This document shows, in pieces, positions 1-11,917 of a DNA stretch of 64,000 nucleotides (positions are counted from its first letter, which is position 1; the number at the start of each line of letters is the position of its first letter). This stretch comes from Hydrangea macrophylla. Taxonomy: Eukaryota; Streptophyta; Magnoliopsida; Cornales; Hydrangeaceae. Location of the stretch: NCBI GenBank assembly GCA_033977485.1, contig CM066983.1, positions 61,437,010 through 61,501,009 on the forward strand, given 5' to 3'. A program made the position numbers and the translations under genes. The notes below the pieces were generated by a model. It worked only from the letters and a program-made list of their open reading frames with translations, ran no database searches and had not been told where the DNA came from.

Positions 1-1733
1 ATGTTAATAACTGGATGCTTGGGGTATTAATCTTCATTATTACTGTCCTAATCTGCGTGGGGGCGAGTTGGGGTGTGACATGTATGTTGATCAAAATTTG
101 GAAGGGTAAAACCGTAAACGTAAACCCATTTGAGTGGAAGTAATCAACAACTTGAAGTATTTTTTTTTTTAAGATAATCTGCATTTGAGGCAAAACTAGT
201 TTAAAATTAGTAATTTACTTTTCATCAATGAATATTAAAAGAGTTTATAGTAAACTCACAAACTTGGATTAAAGGTAAGTTGATAACATTTTTAGCGGAA
301 TACATGTAAGCACTCAAATTACTCAAATCCATCCCAACATGCTCAAATGCAAGATAGAGATTATTCGCAATTAGAAATACTAATTAAAATTTGGAAGACT
401 TATATAGAGTAAATTACTACTTATGCCTCAAAATATTAGGATGATTATGATTCAAAATCTTCCTTGGTAACTGAATTAAACGCCTTGAAAAACTGGCCTT
501 TGGTTTCGAATAAATCTCCTAGCAGCTCCAGCTGTTTGCATTGAAATTCAGAAATACATGAATAAAAAGTAACACTATCTCAATACGAAGTAAGACAGAG
601 ATTAAAATAAGAGGTTACCTTTTCCATTTGAAGAAGAATTGCAAACAGAAATCAGAGATCTTTAAAACTGAAAAAAAAAATAATAATAATAATAATAATA
701 AAATAAAAATTACAAAACACATGCATGTTGATGTACATTTATTTATATTTGAAATCAATTAGAGATCAAAGATCTCAAAAACTACAAAAAAAATACACTT
801 AAACATACACACATTGCTGCATATATAAAGATAGATATCATCTCTTCTCTTTGAAAATATGGAGGAATAATTTGAAAAAATTGAGGGGTGGGGATTTATG
901 TAGTAAGAGTGGGCCGGAAACTGAATCAGATTGATCCATAACAACATTCTATTCCATGTGGGGTGGGGTGGGGTGGCAGGGGCGATCTAAGAATTTGACC
1001 CAAGGGGGCAATCTTTTACGTGTTACAAGACTTAAGTAGGCTTTTTATATTTGATGATAAAATAGATATGAAGATGTAGAGAAAGTACATAAGTAAGCTC
1101 TTTTTACTACTCCATCAATAATCTGCATGAATCTATGAAGTGTAGTTTTTTTTCTAGAGAAACTTTAAAATTCTTGAATAATTTTGATGAAGGCCACCTT
1201 CTTATAAATAATAGCTAGTGCGATCAATGACCAGGATTTATATAAGGTGCGATCATCCAATGGAATAGAAACTCATGATAATATTTTAGAAGTTTTGAAC
1301 ACCCTAATAAAGTAATCTTTCTAGAGGTCGCCCTAATATTCTATACATATCTCTAAAAGACTCTAGAGAATTCAATGATTCCCTTTAAGTCTAGGGAGTT
1401 CTGAGTATTCTGTAAAATATTTTGCTTAGCAAAATATTTTACGTTCTTCATTAAATTTACACTAACCAATTTAAGTACACATATTTTGCTTAGCAAAAAA
1501 TACGTGCATAAAATTTAAAAATATTTTCTTTGTGCATCAAACGGGTACTGATTCTAATTTTAAAAAAATTAAAAAATTATCCTTGAGTATTCCAATTGTC
1601 AAACTCTCATATTTCACAGATCATGCCAAAATGGAATACATTTCTGTCAAACAGAATCCACGTCCCAGCATCACCAAGTTCAGCACAAAATTAATGCAAA
1701 GACATGTCCAAGTATGTATATATGTCGTGGATA
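1..1733. other. A+T-rich non-coding stretch
   Basis: No supported gene. Visible are an (AAT)n run near 682-702, a G-rich run of GGGGT units at 958-980 that leads into a sequence resembling the ends of common plant non-autonomous DNA transposons (a CAGGGGCGATCTAAG-like start), and two hairpins near 1412-1504. I could not find a matching second end for the G-rich start, so no element is called. Confidence 0.5.
1412..1504. repeat. Paired palindromes
   Basis: Bases 1412-1442 form a 31-base near-perfect palindrome: GTAAAATATTTTGC, a 3-base centre, then its complement. A second, weaker palindrome with the same core (ATTTTGCTTAGCAAAA) lies about 40 bases downstream near 1481-1504. Such paired hairpins are typical of MITE interiors, but no terminal inverted repeats were found. 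Confidence 0.5.
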
Positions 1734-2447
1734 TGTTGTTAGATTCGGGGTGTAAATAGCTTATGTAAGCTCAAGGGGATCATTAGGATCTCTATGGACC
1801 GGCTCAATGCTCAGGGAAAGGCTTGCAACATTAAGTTTCAAGATTCTAGCAGAGGAGTTTTCAACCGGTTGATCGGGTCCCTTTGACCGGTCGTCTGGGT
1901 CAACGACTATAAGAAGTTTTAAACAAATTATGGCATAGGAGCATTCGACCGGTCGACTGGACCCAGTTTGTGAAGAGTTGCAACTTTTTATGTAGAAATT
2001 CGAATTTGTTTGAACTTCATTTGTTCTAATGGCTAATAAACGTGTATATACTATTATATATGTAGTGTATAGGTGTTGCGGCACAACCATGTGTAGAGAG
2101 ACATCTCTTACCCAATAGACACCTCTATATATACAATATAGTTAGTTTTGAATTACATTTCACAAATTTTATCTTCTCTTCTCCATCTATTCTGGAGTCA
2201 TTGAGCGCAACTTATATACATACAATTCTACAAAATAATTGAAGTTGAGTAGTACTTCAATTGTTAGATCGTAGTATCCTAAAGAACAAGGTGCCGTAGT
2301 CCCCAAAACAACAGTGTGTGGGACATAAACTTGTTTTCGCACAACGTATTCATACGTGCTTTGATCTTAAGTTTAGTCACTGTTCATTTGAAGTTTCATA
2401 TCCAATAGATTCCAACAACTGAAAAGCAAGTTTAAATAGTTGGAATA
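1734..2447 (+). promoter_or_regulatory. Copia 5' LTR and leader (boundary inferred)
   Basis: This is non-coding sequence upstream of the copia gag ATG. It has a TATA-like CTCTATATATACAATA near 2122-2138 on the coding strand, followed by a pyrimidine-rich leader (TCTTCTCTTCTCC near 2171). A cluster of CCGGT/ACCGG words sits upstream of it. I did not find the tRNA-Met primer site usual for copia, so the LTR/leader border is unresolved. Confidence 0.5.
1850..1965. repeat. Palindromic word cluster upstream of the copia TATA box
   Basis: Variants of a CCGGT-centred word recur: AACCGGTTGATCGGG, TGACCGGTCGTCTGGG and CGACCGGTCGACTGG, with GGGTCAACGAC between. Each is wholly or partly palindromic. 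The cluster ends about 160 bp before the TATA-like box near 2122. It parallels clusters in other LTRs of this window that use different words. Confidence 0.6.
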
Positions 2448-2999
2448 ATGGCCGAAGAAACTACTTCTAGCTACTACAACTATGGTCTAGCAATTGGAAG
2501 AGTTTCAAGTGATCATCAACCAAATCATCTTGGAGAGGATGACTATTAGTGAAGCATTTCAAGTGGCATCTACAATTGAAAAGTTGCTGCCATTATAGAA
2601 AGAATTCAAAAGTTATCTCAAGCACTAGTATAAGGGACTTTCGATGGAGGATTTGGTGGTCTGTTTGAGAATCGGGGAAGATAATCGTAGGGAAAACAAG
2701 AAGGGGTAGCAAGGTACTTCGGAACTAAAAGCTAATCTTGTTGAAGTTGAGTCCGCAAAACCCACTTCTAAGTCTAAGAATAAGGGTGGAAAAAGCAAGT
2801 CTATATACAGTGGGTCTACAGACCGAGATAGCACGAAGATAAAAGGGAATTGTTGGATATGTGGAATACCCGGACATCGTGCTAGCGAATATCATCATAA
2901 GAAAGAATCGAATGGGAATAAGAAGCCTAACCAAGCTAACATGATGGACATCGATGATCTTGAGGTGGTAATCACGATGTCTTGTGTTATAACTGACTC
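2448..2999 (+). pseudogene. Copia gag remnant with damaged zinc knuckle
   Basis: The ATG at 2448 opens a short frame (MAEETTSSYYNYG...) that stops near 2548. Gag-like sequence continues with further stops to a Lys/Ser-rich stretch and a zinc knuckle at 2851-2892. The knuckle reads C-x2-C-x4-H-x4-Y: the last zinc ligand of the CCHC box has become Tyr (TAT). Gag would form the virus-like particle core and bind RNA through this knuckle. The frame then leads straight into protease. Confidence 0.75.
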
Positions 3000-3000
3000 A

Positions 3001-3330
3001 AAAGGTTGGTAGATGGATACCAGGGCTACCAAGCACATTTGTGGGGATCGAAACATGTTTTCACCTACACAAAGTCCGATGGTAGTGAGAGGCTTTATAT
3101 AGGAAATTCCGCGGCTGCGATCGTTGAAGGCAAAGGCAATGTGGTTATAAAGTTTACTTCCAGAAAGGAAATGACTCTTTTGGATGTATTGTCTGTTCCC
3201 AAAATACATAAGAATTTGGTTTCAGGTTCTATGGTTAGTAAAAAAGGATTCAAGCTTGTAATCGAATCAGAAAAGTTTGTTTTAACTAAAGGATGAATGT
3301 ATGTAGGAAAGGGTTACCATAATGAAGGGC
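3001..3330 (+). pseudogene. Copia aspartic protease remnant
   Basis: The active-site region at 3013-3027 reads MDTRA where the family has DTGA, a Gly to Arg change (AGG). A TAG stop lies immediately before it at 3010-3012. A frameshift follows within about 50 bases, and the rest of the domain continues in another frame (3006-3296), recognisable by LYIGNSA and the LLDVLSVPKIHKNLVSG segment typical of copia protease. The enzyme would process the polyprotein. It cannot be active as it stands. Confidence 0.8.
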
Positions 3331-4435
3331 TCTTTAAGATCAATTCTACTCCTAAAATTGTTATTAATCAGTATGCTATAGCTTCTTCTTATATTGTTGA
3401 GTTAAGTTCATTGTGGCATTCTAGACTAAGATATATGAATTTCAAATAGATCCATAAGATGATTAATCTTGGATTATTGCCTAAATTTGAAATTGATAAG
3501 CTACATTAATGTGAAACATGTGTAGAATCAAAATTTGTTAGAAAGCCATTAAAATACATAGATAGAATGAGTGAGTTACTAGACATAATTCATACCGATG
3601 AATGTGATTTAAAACTAACTCCAACAAGAGAAGGAAAGAAATACTTTGTTACATTTGTAGATGATAGTAGTAGATATTGTTATATTTACTTACTTAGCTC
3701 TAAAGATGAACAATGGATATGTTTAAGGCATACAGAGTTAAAATTGAAAATCAATTATCTAGAACAATCAAACGAGTTAGATCAGATAGAGGAGGTAAAT
3801 ATGATTCAACTCCACTAGTCGAGTATTGTGCTAATAATGGGATTATTCATAAAACCATTGCGTCGTATACACCACAAAAAAATGGTGTAGCCGAAATGAA
3901 AAATAGAACCCTTAAGGAAATGGCAAATGTTATGCTAAATAGCTCAGGTGTGCTACATAACTTATGGGGGGATGCCATTCTTACGGCGAATGTTATTCTT
4001 AATAGAATTCCACATAAGAAGACTAACAAGTCTCCTTATAAAGTTTGGAAAGGTAGGGTACCCTCGTACAAAAAGATCAAAGTGTGGGGGTGTCTAGCTA
4101 AGGAACAAGTTCCGCTTCCTAAACTAATGAAACTAGGACCTAAGACTGTATATTGTGCATTTATTGGCTATGCTAATAATAGTGCTGCATATCGATTCCT
4201 TGTGGTTAAGTCCGAGAATATAGACATTCATGTCAAAACATTCATGGTATCGGTAGATGTTAAGTTCTTCGAAAGCATCTTTCCTTTTAGGGAAGGAAGA
4301 CAAAATTTAGCGCCTAAAAGAAGGATTGAAGAGATTTCTTTAAGTTCCAAGAACAACGAAGAAATCAAAGTTTCTCCTGAAAGAGCAAAAGAGCTAGGAA
4401 AGCTACTTCTTTTAGACCGGATTTTTTTACACTAG
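3331..4435 (+). pseudogene. Copia integrase remnant
   Basis: The N-terminal HHCC zinc region is visible (LWHSRLRYMNF near 3411, CETCVESK near 3511-3534), with stops inside it. The core carries the catalytic triad: D at 3597 in IHTDECD, D at 3785 in RSDRGGKY, and E at 3893 in NGVAEMKN. The three residues survive, but a frameshift near 3713-3780 separates the first from the other two. The GKxxY-like C-terminal sequence follows to a stop at 4433. Integrase would insert the cDNA. Confidence 0.85.
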
Positions 4436-4440
4436 TTACC

Positions 4441-5519
4441 ATAGGTGACCTCAAGCTTTTAACAAGGCTATGAGTACACCCGAAGCGCCTTACTGGCAAG
4501 AAGCAGTAAATAGTGAGGTGGACTCCATTATGCAAAACCATACATGGGAGTTGGTTGACTTTCCTCCAGGCAGGTAAACCAATTGGTTGCAAATGAATTT
4601 TTAAGAAGAAACTCAAAGCTGATGGTACCATAGATAAGTACAAAGCTAGACTATTCACAAAAAGCTATAGACAAAAAGAGGGAATATATTTCTTTGATAC
4701 TTATTCTCCAGTTACTAGGATTACTTCCATTAGGATGGTAATCGCTATAGCCGCCATGTACAACCTAGAATTACATCAAATGGATGTGAAAACTGTGTTC
4801 CTTAATGGAGATCTAGATGAGGAATCTATATGGAACAACCGGAAGGGTATGTTATAAAGGAATAAGAACATAAAGTGTGTTGACTTGTTAAGTCTCTTTA
4901 TGGTTTGAAGCAAGCTCCAAAATGATGGCACAAGAAATTTGACCACACCATGATCGCAAATGGTTTAAAAATCAATGAATGCGATAAGTGTGTGTATCTC
5001 AAGGAATTTAAAGATTCATGTGTTATTGTTTGTTTGTATGTTGACGGCTTATTTATTATGGGAACGAACAAGAAAGTAATCAACAAAACCAAGAAAATGT
5101 TAAGCTCAAGCTTTGACATAATGGACATGGATAAAGCCAATGCTATTCTTGGTATACAAGTGACACAAACTTCCAAAGGATATCTTATCACACAATCACA
5201 TTATGTTGAGAAAATGTTAAAGAAGTTTGGGCAATTGTATAGCAAATCGGCAATAACTCCGTTTGATGCCAATTGTAACTTGAGGATGAATATGGGTAAA
5301 AGCATATCTCAACTTAAATATTCACAAGTAATCGGGAATTTGATGTATATTATGAATTGTATACGTCCGGATATGGCATATTCGATGGGAAGGCTTGCTA
5401 GATACACTAGCAATTCGGTAAGAGATCATTGGGACACTTTTGTAAGAGTGTTAAGATATCTAAAGCATACCATGAGCTATGGTTTGTACTACACACGATA
5501 CCCACCCGTTGTAGTGTGA
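4441..5519 (+). pseudogene. Copia reverse transcriptase remnant
   Basis: The RT start is recognisable as a WQEAVNSEVDSIMQNHTWELV segment near 4495-4560, followed by many stops and shifts. From 4950 a 189-residue open stretch keeps the second half. The catalytic box at 5037-5048 reads YVDG, so the second Asp of YVDD is replaced by Gly. Downstream the LGIQVTQ, YVEKMLKKFG and GNLMYIMNCIRPDMAYS motifs of copia RT are intact. Confidence 0.85.
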
Positions 5520-5842
5520 TATTCTGATGCAAATTGGATTTCGGATAGTCAAGAGAATTAGTCCACAAGTGGATATATATTCACTTTAGGTAGAGCTGCG
5601 ATTTCTTGGAAATCAACTAAGAAAACATGTATAGCACGTTCGACAATAGAATCGGAGTTCATAGCCTTAGATAAGGCGGGTGAGGAAGCCGAAAGGCTTT
5701 GGAACTTCTTAGAAGATATTCTGTTATGGCCAAAACCGGTAACAGCCATAGTTGTGCATTATGACTGCAATGTGGCCTCTTCTGTAGCTAAGAATGTCGT
5801 GTATAATGGAAAGTCAAGACACATAAGAAGGAGACACAATAT
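5520..5842 (+). pseudogene. Copia RNase H remnant, truncated
   Basis: YSDANW near 5520 supplies the first RNase H Asp, [20 protein letters not shown] (near 5600-5660) the Glu region, and SRHIRRRHN near 5815-5840 is the usual copia tail. A stop interrupts it near 5562. Homology ends at about 5842 without the normal C-terminus. The next 34 bases fit the reverse strand of an Athila RNase H/integrase linker instead. Confidence 0.8.
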
Positions 5843-5876
5843 AATGAGTCATGGATTGGAATATCTTGGGAAGAGT

Positions 5877-6433
5877 TGATTAGAGCTAAATATTGCATAT
5901 TCATAGCACGTATTTTTTTTTGTTATTTATGCGTACTTTAATCCCCAATTTCTTAGTTTTACACGTATTTCATTATTAATGTGAAACTATTAAGAAGTCA
6001 TTAAAATATGTGTATTTATGTGTTTTACAGGTTATATTTTGTTTGGACAAAAATGGAGTTGAAATAATGCAAGAAAACTAAGAAATTAGTAGGTGAATAA
6101 CAGCAGCAGGTGGAAAAAGGGTGTTTTTCATATTGAAGAACTTGGAATTTTGAATTTGATCCAGAGATAGAAGTTGTAGTTTGATGAGTTACGGATGCGT
6201 GATCGCAAACCATACGTCAATCCGAGGTCCGATCAGAGAGATATGTTAATTCTCCCATCGGCACGCGAAGATGTCAAAAGCAGGGAAAAGCCCAGCACGA
6301 AAATAAAAAGCCTGACCCATCTACTACTTATATATACATGTTTATGAGCGAAAATCAGCAACTTTTCATGATGTTTTAGGGTTAGGTTAGTTAAGGAGTA
6401 GGAGAAGGGTAGTTCAGATTAGTTTTCCATCTC

Positions 6434-6472
<39 letters not shown>

Positions 6473-6938
6473 ATCTCCATAATTAGGGTTTATGATTGTA
6501 CTCAAAGATATCAATTTTCATTCGCGATTTCAATTCCAAGCTTCAATTAATTTTAGGTTTTATCATTCTTTCTCATTATTTACATGTTTAGCAGTTAATT
6601 AATTCTGTTTGCTATGTCTTATTGCTTCTATTTCAATACTACCATGCTTGAGTAGGTTTTTAGTTGGGAATTCTGATGAAACCATAGATTTACCCAATTG
6701 TTATGGTATGATCTTCTTTTACACATATTTTAGGCTACAGGTTACTGTTTGATTTTTGACTTATTTCAATAAATGCTTCCCATTTATGCTTGGTATGTCT
6801 TAAGAAATCTTTCATAAATTATGCATAGCTCAGTTTGTGGTTTCGATGTTTTTAAGCACTGTCACATCTCTTATCTGACAAATACTTGTTATGATTGGAC
6901 ACTTAATTTCATCACATTCATGACTAGAACTACTTAAG
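5877..6938 (+). repeat. 5' LTR, lacking its last ~320 bp
   Basis: It aligns with the 3' LTR from TGATTAGAGC to ...GACTAGAACTACTTAA (6938), then leaves it. The matching position in the 3' LTR is 11580, so about 319 bases of the U5 side are missing. It has a TATA-like CTTATATATACATG near 6325-6340 and a (CT)n run at about 6428-6470 that is much shorter in the other LTR. Confidence 0.85.
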
Positions 6939-6992
6939 AGTAATAATAAATATATAAATAAAAATTTGATTGTTTTAAAATTTTGGATAAGC

Positions 6993-7295
6993 ATGTCTTA
7001 TCCATATTACCCTTCATACAACAGAAACACCAAGAATAGGTACACACTTGAAAATCAAAATAGTTATCCCCGAAGTTGGAAATCACCCACATATGACACA
7101 CATTATCAACCTAAGTGCTACCAACCACCACAATGGGGAAACAATAGTGGTAGTCCCCCATATTATCAACCACAATGGGATGGAAATTACTACCAACCGC
7201 AATGGGGCGAAGCTTTTTATAGTTATAATGAAGAGAATAACCAAGTTGAGGACAATGGTATGTTAAGTTGCTGCTTAGTGAAATGCAAAAGCTAG
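6993..7295 (+). pseudogene. Tyr/Gln/Pro-rich frame of the non-autonomous element
   Basis: A frame of about 100 residues from the ATG at 6993. It contains at least four spaced PQW motifs (YQPPQWG, YYQPQWDG, YYQPQWGEA), so it holds an internal repeat of roughly 12-14 residues. I do not recognise the product. The composition resembles the linker region of Athila-type gag proteins, but that is inference. It ends at a TAG at 7293. Confidence 0.4.
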
Positions 7296-7417
7296 ATAGT
7301 GCAATTAATAAATTAGAAACTAGATATGAATAAGCATTTGATAGCCAGCTTATAGAAGACTACGCCAGTCCTTCAACACTACAACCTAAATTTCAAGACA
7401 CTAACAATGGAATAGAA

Positions 7418-8086
7418 ATGGAGGACAATGATGGGTTTATACCGAATGAGGTTAACAACTCATTCAAGAAAGTGATAACCCAACAAGAACTCCAAAACCA
7501 AACTATTGAACATAAAATAATTATAGAACCATCTTCTTCTCAATATGCACCCCCAGACATCAACTCCTTCACTGCCTGGATAAAGTTGCACAATCTCTTT
7601 GTTCAGAGCACCTCAATAGATGACATATATAGTGAGGAGAGTTACAAGGATGAGAATGACGATTTAAAAGACAATGAGAGTTTAGGAGAATGCACGCAAT
7701 TAGGAAAGGAGGAGTCCCTTGTTGACTCTACCCCTGCCTTTGATAGTGACCCTAGGAAGGACATAATTGAAAAACCTAAATCCAGTTTAGAATGATGTGA
7801 TATTCATCAACCATCACCTTTTTCGGCCGAAGAGGTGATGTCACCAAGTTGCTCATCACCTATCCTTACTATCAATCAAAGCTCTCATCCCGAGTTTGAA
7901 AGTTATGGGTACCTCACTATTGAACAAATAGAATGTGTTGTGGAAGAAGATGATAAGGATTCTAGCACATGCACTACACAAAATTTTAACTTTCAAAATT
8001 CTTTGAGAAAAGACTTGGAAAATATTGGGCCCACATTAAATGATATTAAAGACTTAAACTCCAACAAGAAGCTAGTAATCGTCTAG
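7418..8086 (+). pseudogene. Acidic unrecognised frames of the non-autonomous element
   Basis: Two adjacent open stretches (7418-7795 and 7835-8086) are rich in Asp/Glu/Ser and separated by one stop and a shift. They follow the PQW frame and read as the decayed remainder of one long protein. No catalytic motif or zinc knuckle is visible. The function is unknown. The position suggests a gag C-terminal or spacer segment. Confidence 0.35.
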
Positions 8087-8091
8087 ACTGT

Positions 8092-8590
8092 TTGATCTTC
8101 TTGAGTAATAATGACATTGAGGCCCAAATAGATAGTTTTATCCAAGTACAGTCAAAAACTATTTATATAGAACATAAATCCAATTCATATGATCATATCT
8201 CCATAGATTCTTTTCTAATACAAGATAAGGGTAATGAAACTTCATTAGAACATCACTTAGACCCTGCCCCTTTTATTGAGTCATGGCCGCCCCTGTTTTT
8301 AGTATTAAAATAGAGGTCTTTATAGGAAATACCAACACCAAAGATCATTTCTTGAGTATAATTCCTAAAAAGTGTGGTATACCTCTTATAATTGTCCCCA
8401 ACAAATTTGGAAGCCATAAGTTTTGCATCATCTCCTCTGACCTGGAGCCTGACATTAGTTGGGGGCTGTTACATTTTTATGAGGATCCCAACGTTCTTCT
8501 CACTGTTAAATTGTTTCATTAGGAAGATCCTCAAAAATTTCGGTTATTACTTTATGATAAAAATCTTGATTATCAAATTTATTTACTGAG
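8092..8590 (+). pseudogene. Further decayed frames, unrecognised
   Basis: Short frames at 8092-8313, 8283-8522 and 8392-8589 overlap in different registers and look like one frame-shifted coding stretch. Phrases such as KDHFLSIIPKKCGIPLIIV and ELEPD-like residues occur, but I cannot assign a family. Coding signal ends near 8590. Confidence 0.3.
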
Positions 8591-10552
8591 AAGTTGCATT
8601 ATGTTCTCTTTTTTTTTCCTTGTTGCTACTAATGATTTTGCAGGTGATTTAAAAATAAAATAAATAAAATAAAATAAAAATCTTGATATTAACGCCTCGA
8701 GGTAACATGCTTCCTTCTTTCGCTTTACTTTATTTGTCCATGTGCTTAGTTTAGAATATTGAGGACAATGTTTAGTTTTAATTTGGGGGAGTGAGTCATT
8801 GTCTGCCTCGTTTCTTTCTTTTTATGCTTTAATGTCAATATACCTGCTTAGCAACATGTAACTCAATAAGTTAAAATTTTTAATTTTTTAAATATAATAA
8901 AATGGTTCTTGTATTTTTTTCATAGCTAATGTAGTTAGTTATGATGCATTAGTGTTATTTTCGGTATGTTATTAGTATGTAATACACTATGGTAGTTTGT
9001 TTACTATATTAGTTATAGTATGTTTTATGCCTGTGAATCTTCAAAAAACTTTGAGCACGTTGTGACAACCTTGTACTTAGCTAAAATGGATAAGTAAGCA
9101 TAGCTTAGGTGTCTTGAGAGACTATATTGGAGACTAATAACCCAAGTGAGCTTTTGAGCCATTCTTTATTTTTAAGGGTTTTATGCAATTACTCTGACAT
9201 TTTAGAAAGCATTTTAGTTCGTTGAAAGTCTCAATTTTTTTTCATTTTCACTGATAACTAGAAGAGAACATTCAGGATTTACCAAACTCTAGAGCTCTTG
9301 AATTTACTGAAATGAATAATCCTATGAACTTAGAAGATGATTTAGGCCATCTTTTGGCCATACACGCAAAATACAGCATTGGCCCACCTCTATGTTGTTC
9401 TTTTATTTCACCCTTTGAGCGTTATCATAATTGCCTTGTCATTACAATCCTAGAATCTATGCCTAACTCCAAATTACGAGTTTGAGCTTCTTTTCTCTAC
9501 CTAGGAGTGATTGAGATGTTTTGCGTTGACAAGAAGTTTGGTTGTGTGAATAAGGAAAAGTTGGCAAAAAACAGGCATAAAAATATAAATTAAAAAAAAG
9601 GAAAAAAAATGCCAGTGTTGTTACAAAAGAAAAAAAATAATAAAAAGAAGAGTGAAATTTTTTTTAAAAAAATAAGAAGAAGAAGTGAGAGATTGGAGAT
9701 GTGGGAAAATTTGAAAAGTTATAGTAGATATTCCAATCACATCCTTTGACTCAATTGAAAATCACGAACTTCTTTCTTCTTAATCGAACACCTCTTTTTC
9801 AAAGTCCTGATAATTTTAAGTAGATTGGATTTGAAGTTAAGGTAATGAGAGAGTTTTCCATTGTATTTCGCTCTTCTAGTGTAAAAGTATCCTTTCATGA
9901 GACTTTGTGCACTAAAATTTCCGTTTTTCCAATTTAGATATAAGTAGCATTAGATTCCATTCCATTTACTCTATATAGGTTCCATATCACGAGTGATAAT
10001 TATTACACCTATTTTAGAGTGATGTCATCATGAGAGTGTAATCTCGGTGAGAGTTGAGTCAAAATGAATGTCTTGATAGCGACTTAGGTTATGCGAGCGT
10101 TGAAATTAAATTTTTATATTTTGGCTGTCCACTCACACACACACACACTTGATGATTAATAGGTATAGAATATTCTAATGTCTTTGATAGTAGATTAACT
10201 ATAATGTGTGTATTGCATGGCTATGGCATACTAGAGAGTTTCACGAGATTGTTGAGCTTAACCACATTGCTAAATGAGAGAGGAAAATTTCTTGAAAACA
10301 TTTAAATGAGAAACATTACCATAATTATTAATTTTGTGGGTAGATTCATTACAAACCCTCACGAGACAACACTCATCCACTAGGGAGAACCTAGGGGTTT
10401 AAAGGCTTGTTCCATACGCTAAATGCAATCACGATTCCTGCTAAAGTGATTTAGGATTTTTACTTTCTTTTGTTTTTAATTTTTAGTGTTCAAATTAACA
10501 TTGCTGTAGTTTGCTTTATTACTAGGGACTAGCAATGAGCTAGTTGGGGGTG
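8591..10552 (+). other. Long 3' non-coding region of the non-autonomous element
   Basis: No coding signal. It opens with a TTGAGGACAATG box and TTTGGGGGAGTGAG near 8760-8795, a pair often seen downstream of the coding region in Athila-type elements. It shares colinear conserved blocks with the 3' region of the element at 37154-45625 (for example 9147-9185 and 10349-10430), although the LTRs of the two differ. It ends in the purine tract before the 3' LTR. Confidence 0.6.
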
Positions 10553-11898
10553 TGATTAGAGCTAAATATTGCATATTCATAGCACATTTTTTTGGTTATT
10601 TATGCGTACTTTAATCCCCAATTCCTTAGTTTATATACATTTCATTATTAATGTGAATTTGTTAAGTCATTGAAATGTGTGTATTTATGTGTTTTTACAG
10701 GGTATATTTTGCCTGGACAAAAATGGAGTTTAAATAATGCAAAAAAACTAAGAAATTAGTAGGTGAATAACAGCAGTAGCTGGAAAAATGGTGTTTTTGA
10801 CATTGAAGAACTTGCAATTTTGAATTTGGTTCAGAGATAGAAGTTGTAGTTCGACGAGTTACAGACACGTGGCCGCAAACTGTACGTCAATCTTATGTCC
10901 GAGAGAGATATGTCAATTCTCCCATCGATGCACGAAGTTGTCAAAAGCAGCGAAAAGCCCAACGCGAAAAATAAAAAGCCCAGCCCATCTACTACTTATA
11001 TATACATGTTTATGAACGAAAATCAGCAACTTTTCATTATGTTTTAGGGTTAGGTTAGTTTAGGAGTAAAAGTAGGAGTAGGATAGATTAGATTAGTTTC
11101 CCATCTCCTCTCTCTCTCATCTTCATAACTAGAATTTATGATTGCACTCAAAGACAACAACTTTCATTCGCGATTTCAATTCCAAGCTTCGATTAAATTT
11201 AGGTTTTATCATTCTTTCTCATTATTTACATGTTTAGTAGTTTAATAATTGTGTTTGTTATGTCTTATTGCTTCTATTTCAGTACTACCATGCTAGAGTA
11301 GGTTTTTAGCTGGGAATTGTGATGAAACCATATATTTACCCAATTGTCATGGTATGATCTTCTTTTACATATTTTAGGCTCCAAGTTACTGTTTGATTTT
11401 TGACTTAGTTCTATACATGCTTCCCATTTATGCTTGGTATGTCTTAAGAAATCTTTCATAAATTATGCCTAGCTCAGTTTATGGTTTCGATATTTTTAAG
11501 CACTGTCACATCTCTTATCTGACAAATACTTGTTGTGATTGGACACTCAATTTCATCGTATTCATGACTAGAACTACTTAAATTAGTTCTTCCGCATGAA
11601 ATCTGTGAATATTCTAATTGGGTATAATAATTGGTAGAACTTGGGCGGATTCCCATATTCCCAACACTTTAGTAATTCAATTAGTTATTTTCATTCAATT
11701 ATTTCTAAATTAATTTAGTTAAATTATTAGTTAATTAATATATTTTAGTTAATAAATTATTCTTCCACCTTAATCATGTTTTTCTTTCTTTAGGAAGTAA
11801 TTTAATATATTCTGCAATCTATCCTTCCTTGTGGGATCGACCTGGACTTCCAGTACTATATTACTTGCACGATCACCTACACTTGGGTATTGCACACA
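10553..11898 (+). repeat. 3' LTR, full length (1346 bp)
   Basis: Starts TGATTAGAGC and ends TTGCACACA just before the AGAGT duplication. The last ~80 bases, including a TGTGGGATCGACCTGGACTT block at about 11839-11858, recur in reverse orientation at 59249-59325. That marks the U5 end of a related family. TATA-like CTTATATATACATG lies near 10994-11009. Confidence 0.85.
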
Positions 11899-11917
11899 AG
11901 AGTGAACAATATTTTAT

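Larger units (their letters stand above)
1734..5842 (+). mobile_element. Ty1/copia retrotransposon, decayed, 3' truncated
   Basis: Domains appear in copia order on the + strand: gag with a CCHC knuckle, protease, integrase, reverse transcriptase, RNase H. Integrase before RT is diagnostic for Ty1/copia. The coding region starts at the ATG at 2448 and homology stops abruptly near 5842 inside RNase H, where minus-strand Athila-like sequence begins. No 3' LTR is present, so the left boundary (a TGTTG at 1734) is only a guess and the LTR cannot be verified by pairing. Stops and frameshifts occur in every domain. It is an old dead copy. Confidence 0.85.
5877..11898 (+). mobile_element. Complete non-autonomous Athila-like LTR element (6.0 kb)
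   Basis: Two LTRs start with TGATTAGAGCTAAATATTGC at 5877 and 10553. The element is flanked by AGAGT at 5872-5876 and 11899-11903, a 5-base target duplication. A purine tract (AGTTGGGGGTG, 10542-10552) precedes the 3' LTR, giving + orientation. The interior has only decayed acidic and Gln/Tyr-rich frames, with no protease, RT or integrase, so it depended on enzymes from elsewhere. The primer site is gone because the end of the 5' LTR is deleted. It inserted into a minus-strand Athila pol gene. Confidence 0.85.
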
